A DNA stretch of 14,134 nucleotides, taken from Desulfonatronovibrio sp. Its GTDB lineage: Bacteria; Desulfobacterota; Desulfovibrionia; Desulfovibrionales; Desulfonatronovibrionaceae. The stretch is from positions 1 to 14,134 of the forward strand of contig PWPY01000146.1 of NCBI GenBank assembly GCA_003558575.1, written 5' to 3'. Below are positions 5,619 to 12,807 of this stretch, piece after piece. Numbering within the stretch: the stretch's first letter is position 1; each line of letters starts with the position of its first letter. The notes below the pieces were generated by a model. That model was not told the DNA's origin. It did no database searches and saw only the letters and a list, made by a program, of their open reading frames with translations. A program made the translations under genes and the position numbers.

Positions 5619-6343
5619 AAATTGTTGAATGTAAAAAAGTATGTAAAAGTTTTGGCAAAACTGAGGTTTTGCATGACATAGACCTGTCCATCAACAAGGG
5701 AGAAGTGGTTGTAGTTCTGGGGCCATCTGGATCAGGCAAATCAACTCTGCTTCGCTGCGTCAACGTACTGGAAAAAATAACTTCTGGAGATCTCATTGTT
5801 GACGGCAAAAGTGTGACTGATCCCAAGACCGACATCAGGCACATCAGGCAGGAAGCAGGAATGGTTTTTCAGCAGTTCAATTTGTTCCCTCAGATGACAG
5901 CCTTGGAAAATGTGGCATTTGGTCCTATTAAGGTTAGAAAAACTCCCAAGGCTGAAGCAAGAAAAGAAGCTGAAGAACTTTTATCCAAAGTTGGCCTGGC
6001 TGAAAGGGCAGGCCACTACCCTTCTCAACTGTCAGGCGGACAGCAGCAGCGGGTAGCCATTGCCAGAGCCCTGGCTGTTAAACCCAAGCTTATGCTCTTT
6101 GACGAACCAACATCCGCACTGGACCCGGAACTCAAAGGAGAAGTTCTCTCTGTCATGAAATCCCTGGCAGAAGAAGGAATGACCATGATTGTGGTTTCCC
6201 ATGAAATGAATTTTGCCCTAAATGTTGGAAGTAGACTTATCTTCATGGATGAAGGAAGGGTCATTCATGATGGATCACCCCAAGAGCTGTATGAAAATCC
6301 GCCTACAGACCGATTAAGAGATTTCTTACGCAATATTCAATAA
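5615..6343 (+). CDS. glnQ: Glutamine ABC transporter ATP-binding protein
   Basis: A 242-residue cytoplasmic ABC ATPase of the polar amino acid class. All catalytic motifs are intact: Walker A GPSGSGKST (36-44), Q-loop VFQQFNLFP (84-92), ABC signature LSGGQQQR (139-146), Walker B LMLFDEPTSALD (159-170) with catalytic E164, and the switch histidine in VVSHE (H196). The protein ends in the usual short C-terminal helix without an extra regulatory domain. Two copies should bind the GlnP dimer and hydrolyse ATP to drive import. The start codon lies inside ATGA shared with the glnP stop, so the two are probably translated in balance. The next gene begins 12 bp after its stop. Confidence 0.95.
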   Translation: MKIVECKKVCKSFGKTEVLHDIDLSINKGEVVVVLGPSGSGKSTLLRCVNVLEKITSGDLIVDGKSVTDPKTDIRHIRQEAGMVFQQFNLFPQMTALENVAFGPIKVRKTPKAEARKEAEELLSKVGLAERAGHYPSQLSGGQQQRVAIARALAVKPKLMLFDEPTSALDPELKGEVLSVMKSLAEEGMTMIVVSHEMNFALNVGSRLIFMDEGRVIHDGSPQELYENPPTDRLRDFLRNIQ

Positions 6344-6355
6344 AGATGGAGTGTT

Positions 6356-7267
6356 ATGGACAGGCAACAACGTCCAAAAATCCTGGTTGTAGATGATACA
6401 CCCACTAACATTCAGGTCCTTGCAGAAATATTAGGTCAGGAATATGAGATCTTTTTTGCCCTGAATGGTCCTGAAGGCCTGGCCATGGCAGAAGCTCAAC
6501 AACCGGATATCATCCTTCTAGATATCATGATGCCCAAAATGGATGGGTTTGAGGTTTGCCTTAAACTCAAAAAAAACCCGCTCACCAAAAACATTCCCGT
6601 AATATTTATTACCGCCCTGAACATGGAAGAAGATGAGGCCAGAGGACTTGAGCTGGGGGCTGTAGATTATATTACCAAACCCATCAGACCTTCAGTGGTC
6701 AGAGCCAGGGTCAAAAACCACGTTGAACTCAAAAGATACCGGGATTATTTGGAAAACATCTCCATGAAGGACGGCCTTACTGGAGTTCCCAACCGCAGAA
6801 GGATGGATGAGTACCTTGAACAGGAATGGAAAAGATCCAAAAGGAAAAACAAACCCATTTCTTTGCTCATGTTAGATATTGATCACTTCAAGCTTTATAA
6901 TGATAATTATGGTCATTCAGAAGGGGATGAATGTTTGAAAAAAGTTGCCTCAGCCATTGAAGAGTCACTGTCAAGACCTGCTGATATGACTGCCAGGTTC
7001 GGTGGGGAAGAATTTGTATGCATCCTCCCTGAGACTGATGAATCCGGGGCAAAGCTCATTGCCCAGCGCGTTCAGGAAAATATAAAAAAGATGAGCATTC
7101 CTCATGAATATTCACCTGTAGATTCTCTGATCACCTTGAGTATTGGAATTGCTACAACAATCCCTGATGAATCGGCATCACAACAGGAACTTCTGAAAAA
7201 TGCCGACCAGATGCTTTATCAGGCCAAAAATTCCGGTCGCAACCAAATCCAGTCAGCTTCCATATAG
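6356..7267 (+). CDS. Response regulator with diguanylate cyclase output (REC-GGDEF)
   Basis: A 303-residue cytoplasmic protein that should make cyclic-di-GMP from two GTP when phosphorylated. The receiver domain (about 8-122) has the acidic pair D13-D14, phospho-acceptor D56 in LLDIMMP, switch T86 and K108. A short helical linker leads to a GGDEF domain starting at KDGLTGVPNRRR (138-149). Metal- and substrate-binding LDIDHFKLYND (172-182), GHSEGD (185-190) and active-site GGEEF (215-219) are intact. An inhibitory I-site R206-P-A-D209 precedes GGEEF by five residues, so product feedback inhibition is expected. GGAG lies four bases before the ATG, 12 bp after glnQ, so it looks like the fourth gene of the glutamine operon. 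No cognate histidine kinase is in the window. Architecture and activity are well supported; the link to glutamine is inference from position. Confidence 0.93.
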   Translation: MDRQQRPKILVVDDTPTNIQVLAEILGQEYEIFFALNGPEGLAMAEAQQPDIILLDIMMPKMDGFEVCLKLKKNPLTKNIPVIFITALNMEEDEARGLELGAVDYITKPIRPSVVRARVKNHVELKRYRDYLENISMKDGLTGVPNRRRMDEYLEQEWKRSKRKNKPISLLMLDIDHFKLYNDNYGHSEGDECLKKVASAIEESLSRPADMTARFGGEEFVCILPETDESGAKLIAQRVQENIKKMSIPHEYSPVDSLITLSIGIATTIPDESASQQELLKNADQMLYQAKNSGRNQIQSASI

Positions 7268-7318
7268 TTTTTTTCTCCCAAGCAACTAAACGGTTCTTAT
7301 TATTTCAGGAATTCTGAC

Positions 7319-7339
7319 ATCGAAATCCAAATCGAAATC
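7319..7339 (+). repeat. Two copies of ATCGAAATC in the spacer after the GGDEF gene
   Basis: ATCGAAATC at 7319-7327 and again at 7331-7339, a 12-base period. The surrounding 204-bp spacer (7268-7471) shows a T7 run directly after the stop codon but no stem before it, so no intrinsic terminator is evident. The repeat could be a binding site or chance. Confidence 0.3.
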
Positions 7340-7471
7340 ATAGCGGGAAACCTTTGCACAGGAGTCAACTCAGATAACAATTTGGATAAAGAATTGAAAC
7401 CAAATAAAAATTGATAAAAGCAAATAGCGTAGTAAACAGATACCTATTCTTAACACAAAGCCCAGATCTAA

Positions 7472-10400
7472 ATGTTTCCAAAATACTCTCTGAATAAATT
7501 TACAGAATGTGTTGAAAACAGCTGCATTGACCAGGAGGGCATCTCCAGATTTTTCTTTGACAGAAGCGATTATGCCCTCCTTGGCTTAGTCAATGAAGTC
7601 TACACAAAATATTCTGACTCAGAACAGAAAAAAATACTTACGCCTTTTCTTCACCCCCACGGCATCAAAGAAATTGCCGCTCCCAGGGCCCTTCGCATTG
7701 CCTATTCAGTAACCCAGCTACTGGGTTCCCTTAAGACTGGACAGGCAGGTGACCGCATAAGCGCCCTCAACTCCCTTAAAAATGAAGTCTTTTCCACTTC
7801 ATATGGACCTTTGCGCATAAACACGGCCAGAGTTCTTGTGGAAATAATGAAAAATCTGGTCAGAAGCCGCGGCGATTGCTGCCGCCAATTGATGCTGGCC
7901 AGGGATTTTGCAGATGTCTCGTCTGGTAAGCCAAGAATTGTCAGGGCGCAGCTCAAAAAATATCACCTTCTGGAAATGCCTGAAGAATGGAATCAGGTCT
8001 CTTTTGATGAACATGTTCATGATGTAAATACAACCGGCAGAAAATCCCCTACTCACCTGATCATGGATGCCTGGATAAAAGGCATAAGAAGCCTTACTGT
8101 GGTTTATTACAACCATGTATCCGGCGAAGCGGCTGAAGAGCTTTTGCGGGCAGCGTCTATCATGGGAATCAAGGTCAAAATCGGGATAGAATATATTGTT
8201 CGGTTCAGAGGAAAACAGGTCAGAATGATCTGGGTTCCCAGGGGATTCAGCGGGCCTAATGGTTTCCTTGAATTTCTCAAGGCTCCAAGAATTATTGACT
8301 TCATGGACAAAGGAAGACATGTTTCTAAGCTGAATCAATCCTATGTGCTCAAACTTTTGGAATCATTTAACAATAATCATCTTGATCAGGTTAACGAAAA
8401 ATTCGGAATTAAGATGGAAAGACTCAGAGAGTCAGCTTTCATCAGTTCGGTTGGACCAGGCCAGGCATCTATTCATCACCTGGGAAGATATATCCAGGAA
8501 TGTATTGCCATAAGCGCTGGGGCCGGGATTGACAGGGACTATGGTCTGCAGCCCGTAGGAGCAGACAATTTCGGAGCTGACCAGAAGTTCAAATCCAACT
8601 TTTCCATTCCTGACATCTATGACATTATTGAAGATTATCTGCGGCCTTCCAAAAACCCTGAGCTCAAAAATTTTGGAGATGGCGATGAACTTCCTGAACT
8701 ACTTACTCTCTCCCCCCATGAGCTTGTATCCAGGCTGAAAAGTCTCCATTCCAATTCAGACATGACCCTGAATCTCTGCGATTTAAGGGTCGAAGACGTT
8801 ATTGAACTTCTCTATGACTGCAGGGGAAACATTACTCATCTTGAACTGCTTAATCTTAAAAACCAGGTCCTTGGCAGAGAATTTGACAAGGAAAAGATCA
8901 TTAATCTCCAGGCTGCAATTAATGCCGGCAATGTAATAAAGCTCAAAAAATACTTGAGTAGAATGCTTGAAAACACTCCTGACAGAGACAACCCTGATAA
9001 AGAAAGACAGGACAAGCTCATTGAAATCCTTTGTGATATCCAGGATCTGCAAGGCTTTTACAAGGATCGCCCACTGAAGTCATGTATTGGATCAGACTCT
9101 ACCGGACGCTCAAGAAGACTGTACGGCATGGGTTTAGTTCTAACAGAGTCATTGCCTGCAAGGGCCCAAAAAGAACTCCTACGCTTAGAGAACAGTTCAC
9201 ATACCAATGTCGAAGTTGGACTGAAATCATTCGCAAGAAACACATACATTCCTGTATCCAGAACAGGACCATTTTTGAATTGGCTTAATCAGAAGCTTAG
9301 TTCAACACCTTTGATTAAGCGGTTTACATTTCGCAAGGAAACTGACTGGAAGATTAAAGAATACTTTCCCGCTACCGGAAAAAAAAGCAATGTCTATACT
9401 ATGGGCGGGATACCTGACAATACTTCCCGAACATCATCACACCAGGCAAATCAGGGTCATAATTCCAGACCCTCCATATCCCCAAAATACCTTAATACCA
9501 AAATAAAGATCGCCGCAAAAATCTCTCTGGGATTCATTCCTGCCTTCCTTACCTTCTTCATGAGTCAGGACTGGTGGCTTTTGGCATACTTTGGTGCAGT
9601 CATCTGGTTTGCCATTACCGGAATCCGAAATATAATTCAGTCAGTTTTAGGATGTGGAGGAATTAACCGCCCTTCCCTTGTCAAATGGAACAACTATGTA
9701 AGCTGGGACAGACTGGCTGATTCCCTCATGTATACAGGATTTTCCGTACCCCTTCTGGACTTTCTAATTAAAACCATGTTTCTGGATCAGTCATTAGACA
9801 TGACCGTATCCAGCAATCCTGTTATTGTTTATACTGTCATTTCCCTTGTGAACGGGGTTTATCTTTCATCTCACAACTTTTTCAGGGGACTGCCCAGGGC
9901 TGCAATAATTGGGAATTTTTTCAGAAGCATTCTGGCCATTCCCCTGGCCCTTGCTTTCAACTGGATGGCAGGAGGGGCCCTGGCCCTGATGGGCGTTCTG
10001 GCTGTGGATATTATCCTTCAGCAATGGGCAGCCATAATATCCAAGCTGGCCTCGGATACAGTAGCCGGCATAATTGAAGGTCTGGCTGACAGGGCTCAAT
10101 TCGTCCGCAGAAGAATCCTTGATTATAAAAGCAAATTCAACCACCTCTTTAACACATATGCTCAATTAGAGCTGCTTTTTCCTCTTGATGATGTGCTGTG
10201 CCTTCTTGAATCCACCAAAAATCTCATGCAAACCATTGAGCATGAAAAAAGAGACATGGTTAATATCATCATCGTCAATGCCTTAGATCTCATGTACTTC
10301 TGGATGTACCAGCCAAGAGCCCGATCTGTACACAAACAGATATTCAGGAGGATGACCAGAGAGGAACGCAAGGTCATCCTCCTTTCCCAGCACGTGCTGT

Positions 10401-10621
10401 TCAGGGAACGCCAGATCAGCAGACTGATCCTGGACGGACTTGTTGGAAAAAATTTCTCCAAAGCTCTTTCATTTTATCTGGATCACTGGAAAGAGTATCT
10501 TGAAGAGCTTGAATACATGGCTGAAAAATGTCCTCCAGTTAAAGATAATGGCAATACAGGAAGCTTGATGGATGATCTTTATAAACCTTCTGATGACTAT
10601 TGGGAAAAATCCGGCTTATAG
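7472..10621 (+). CDS. Large PHP-like phosphoesterase/membrane fusion protein of unknown function
   Basis: A 1049-residue protein not recognised as a named family. Residues 177-245 resemble a PHP (polymerase and histidinol phosphatase) domain: FDEHVHD (178-184, an H-x-H metal motif), SPTHLIMDAWIKGI, an NH at 214-215, then AAEELLRAASIMGIKVKIGIEY with E240. Further PHP-like pieces are ASIHHLGRYI (332-341) and IGSDSTGRSR (539-548), where typical PHP proteins have SD-x-H; here that histidine is absent. About 200 residues lie between these pieces. A polar linker (about 640-672) leads to a membrane region with about five hydrophobic stretches (roughly 679-698, 700-722, 783-800, 815-830, 832-850), then a charged helical tail containing REERKVILLSQHVLFRERQI. 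The ATG at 7472 has no clear ribosome binding site. A possible job is membrane-tethered phosphate ester or nucleotide hydrolysis; the enzyme may be partly degenerate. The PHP call is by eye only. Confidence 0.6.
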   Translation: MFPKYSLNKFTECVENSCIDQEGISRFFFDRSDYALLGLVNEVYTKYSDSEQKKILTPFLHPHGIKEIAAPRALRIAYSVTQLLGSLKTGQAGDRISALNSLKNEVFSTSYGPLRINTARVLVEIMKNLVRSRGDCCRQLMLARDFADVSSGKPRIVRAQLKKYHLLEMPEEWNQVSFDEHVHDVNTTGRKSPTHLIMDAWIKGIRSLTVVYYNHVSGEAAEELLRAASIMGIKVKIGIEYIVRFRGKQVRMIWVPRGFSGPNGFLEFLKAPRIIDFMDKGRHVSKLNQSYVLKLLESFNNNHLDQVNEKFGIKMERLRESAFISSVGPGQASIHHLGRYIQECIAISAGAGIDRDYGLQPVGADNFGADQKFKSNFSIPDIYDIIEDYLRPSKNPELKNFGDGDELPELLTLSPHELVSRLKSLHSNSDMTLNLCDLRVEDVIELLYDCRGNITHLELLNLKNQVLGREFDKEKIINLQAAINAGNVIKLKKYLSRMLENTPDRDNPDKERQDKLIEILCDIQDLQGFYKDRPLKSCIGSDSTGRSRRLYGMGLVLTESLPARAQKELLRLENSSHTNVEVGLKSFARNTYIPVSRTGPFLNWLNQKLSSTPLIKRFTFRKETDWKIKEYFPATGKKSNVYTMGGIPDNTSRTSSHQANQGHNSRPSISPKYLNTKIKIAAKISLGFIPAFLTFFMSQDWWLLAYFGAVIWFAITGIRNIIQSVLGCGGINRPSLVKWNNYVSWDRLADSLMYTGFSVPLLDFLIKTMFLDQSLDMTVSSNPVIVYTVISLVNGVYLSSHNFFRGLPRAAIIGNFFRSILAIPLALAFNWMAGGALALMGVLAVDIILQQWAAIISKLASDTVAGIIEGLADRAQFVRRRILDYKSKFNHLFNTYAQLELLFPLDDVLCLLESTKNLMQTIEHEKRDMVNIIIVNALDLMYFWMYQPRARSVHKQIFRRMTREERKVILLSQHVLFRERQISRLILDGLVGKNFSKALSFYLDHWKEYLEELEYMAEKCPPVKDNGNTGSLMDDLYKPSDDYWEKSGL

Positions 10622-10722
10622 TTAAAGGCAGGATTATGATGGCTCTACTCTAACACCCACATTTTAAACCTCACCAAAAAGCATCTCAAATCTCAAAAGT
10701 TTATTATTGCTAATATTTTTTC

Positions 10723-10758
10723 CCAAGGTTATAAAAAAATAAATTTTTATAATATTGG
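10723..10758. repeat. A+T-rich palindrome between the PHP-like and AsmA genes
   Basis: TTATAAAAA at 10729-10737 and TTTTTATAA at 10744-10752 match perfectly around AATAAA. Outside a two-base mismatch, CCAA (10723-10726) and TTGG (10755-10758) extend the symmetry. It lies about 100 bases after one stop codon and 60 bases before the next ATG. It could act as a weak bidirectional terminator or as an operator for the downstream gene. Confidence 0.45.
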
Positions 10759-10770
10759 CATCTGTACACC

Positions 10771-10798
10771 ATAACATTTTAATACAGCACCTTATAAT
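10771..10798 (+). promoter_or_regulatory. Possible promoter for the AsmA-family gene
   Basis: TATAAT at 10793-10798 is an exact -10 consensus. Sixteen bases upstream, ATAACA at 10771-10776 matches four of six -35 positions. The preceding palindrome ends 12 bases before the -35. The predicted leader is under 20 bases, which is short but still leaves room for the GGAG at 10811-10814. Confidence 0.4.
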
Positions 10799-10821
10799 TC
10801 TCAAAATACAGGAGTTTTTAT

Positions 10822-12783
10822 ATGGCTAAGATTCTAAAGATAACCTTATCTCTCGTTGGCATATTGATTATCCTGATCATAGCGGCAGCAATAATTCTAC
10901 CCATGGTTATAGACATAAACGACTATAAAGATCGCATTTCACAGGAAATAAAAAAGAACACCGGGTATGAAGTCGTCATTGAAGACGATATTGAGCTGTC
11001 CATTGTGCCCTGGATAGGTTTGAGCCTTGGCAGGACATATGTAGCTAATCCACCTGAGTTTGGGCCTGAACCCATGGCCGCCTTAGATGAACTGCAGGTC
11101 AGGATCAAAGTCCTGCCTCTTTTTTCCGGACAAATAGAAGCTCAGAAAATTGTCCTGCATGGATTTCATTTGGCCTTGATTAAAGATGAACAGGGCCAGA
11201 CCAATTGGGAGGTCAAAGAAGACTCAGCCCGGGAAGAGCCAGGCCGTCAGGAAGGCTCACCTGCTCCTGAAGCAGATACCCATGACAATGAATCCTTTGC
11301 TGTTCCGCAACTGAATATTGAAGGACTTGAAATTGCCAGGGCAAATATATCATACCAGGACAGACAGAATAATCAGACTGTCCACTTGACAAATTTCAAC
11401 CTTGAAACAGACAAAATAACCCTGGATAATCCTTTCAATGTCAAGGCCAGCATGGACCTGGATGTATCTGAACCTGAACTTGACGGAAAATTCCAGATGG
11501 AGACCACCACTGCCATTGATCTTGAAAATAAGAGAGTAACTCTGGCACCTTTTGCCTTAGATCTTAACATGGACGGAGCCATGCTCAGTAACCCCATAAA
11601 AGATGGCAAAATATCCGGAAACCTTACATATGACGGAGCACTGCATTCACTTAATATTACTGATCTGGTTATGGACCTGTATGAAGCAAAAATTAACATG
11701 AACATAGCTGCATCCAACCTCGACCAGATACCAGATATTAATTTCCAGTTAAAAGGAGATAATATTGATCTGGACAAAATTATTGCAACCCATGACTCTA
11801 CTGATTCAGAGTCACCATATAGAAATGACAATACATCTCAGAATCAGTCTGCCACTTCCTCAAAAAACGCAGACAGACCATCCACTCCAGAGCCTATTGA
11901 GCTTGGCTTTTTACGGGATTTTAATATCAATGGCCAGGCAGACATAAATGACTTCAGGGCCAGTGGAATCATTATCGACAGTATTGAGGCTGAAATTACT
12001 TCAGGAAACGGGCAGATGAAGATCTCCCCCCTTAACCTGAGTCTGTATGAAGGAACCAATGAGATGGAAATCCTGCTTAATGATGCCGGAAACAGACTCA
12101 ATCTTAACATCTCACAGAACCTTGAAGGCCTTCAGATAGGCCCGTTTATCAGAGACATTTCTCAAAAGGATATCCTAACAGGTACAGCAAGGATTAATAG
12201 TCAGCTCAAAACATCCGGCACACACGGGGATCAGTTGATCAGCAACCTGGCCGGCAATGCAGAAGCTTTTGTCAGCGAAGGTGTAATCAAAGGGATTGAC
12301 CTGGAAAGAATGATCAGACAGGTCTTTGCTCTGGCCTCAGGCCAGGGGGGCACTCCTTCACAGGAAGGCGGTGAAACCCGATTTACCAGGCTTGGGGGGA
12401 CTTTCAATATTGATCAGGGAATAGCTGTGTCCAGAGATCTTGCCATGCATTCTCCGGTATTGGGACTCAAGGGAGATCTGAGTGCTGATCTTCCCAAGTC
12501 CCATCTTGATTCAAGATCCCAGATCAGTCTTGATGGAGCCCTCAAGGAAGAACTTGCCTCAATGTATAATCTCAAAGATGTAAACATTCCTTTACGGGTT
12601 CGAGGGCCCTTTGATGATCTCAGCTTCAGGCTTGACAGTGAAACCATCATTAAGAGTTTTGTGCAACAGAAAGGTGAGGAAGTTCTGGGTGAAATTCTTG
12701 ACCGCGTGGTGCCTTCAGACGATGAAAACAATGACTCTGGATCTGTGGAAGGAATCCTGCGCAGACTGGTACCTTCCAGATAA
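10822..12783 (+). CDS. AsmA-family envelope protein
   Basis: A 653-residue protein with one N-terminal membrane helix (about 5-29) and a large periplasmic part. The AsmA signature is clear: DINDYKDRISQEIKKNTGYE (31-50), LSIVPWIGLSLG (59-70), ANPPEFGPEPMAAL (75-88), LPLFSGQIEAQKIVLHG (98-114) and GQTNWEV (125-131). The C-terminal AsmA_2-like region includes LAGNAEAFVSEGVIKGIDLE (476-495) and DVNIPLRVRGPFDDLSFRLD (586-605). AsmA-like proteins are thought to form beta-groove bridges that move or balance phospholipids between membranes. Two hydrophilic low-complexity inserts (about 133-157 and 323-358) interrupt the repeats. GGAG lies seven bases before the ATG. The next gene starts 24 bp after the stop, so the pair is probably co-transcribed. 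The family call is firm; the precise role is not known. Confidence 0.9.
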   Translation: MAKILKITLSLVGILIILIIAAAIILPMVIDINDYKDRISQEIKKNTGYEVVIEDDIELSIVPWIGLSLGRTYVANPPEFGPEPMAALDELQVRIKVLPLFSGQIEAQKIVLHGFHLALIKDEQGQTNWEVKEDSAREEPGRQEGSPAPEADTHDNESFAVPQLNIEGLEIARANISYQDRQNNQTVHLTNFNLETDKITLDNPFNVKASMDLDVSEPELDGKFQMETTTAIDLENKRVTLAPFALDLNMDGAMLSNPIKDGKISGNLTYDGALHSLNITDLVMDLYEAKINMNIAASNLDQIPDINFQLKGDNIDLDKIIATHDSTDSESPYRNDNTSQNQSATSSKNADRPSTPEPIELGFLRDFNINGQADINDFRASGIIIDSIEAEITSGNGQMKISPLNLSLYEGTNEMEILLNDAGNRLNLNISQNLEGLQIGPFIRDISQKDILTGTARINSQLKTSGTHGDQLISNLAGNAEAFVSEGVIKGIDLERMIRQVFALASGQGGTPSQEGGETRFTRLGGTFNIDQGIAVSRDLAMHSPVLGLKGDLSADLPKSHLDSRSQISLDGALKEELASMYNLKDVNIPLRVRGPFDDLSFRLDSETIIKSFVQQKGEEVLGEILDRVVPSDDENNDSGSVEGILRRLVPSR

Positions 12784-12807
12784 AACATCGAGCATAGAGA
12801 AGACATA

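Noticed and set aside
7268..7274. Terminator after the GGDEF gene based on the T7 run
   Set aside because: No inverted repeat precedes the T-run.
7799..8338. Minus-strand 179-codon frame opposite the PHP-like gene
   Set aside because: It is fully antisense to a well-supported long gene and has an implausible composition with no ribosome binding site noted.
11373..11831. Minus-strand 152-codon frame within the AsmA gene
   Set aside because: Antisense shadow with serine-rich composition and no motif.
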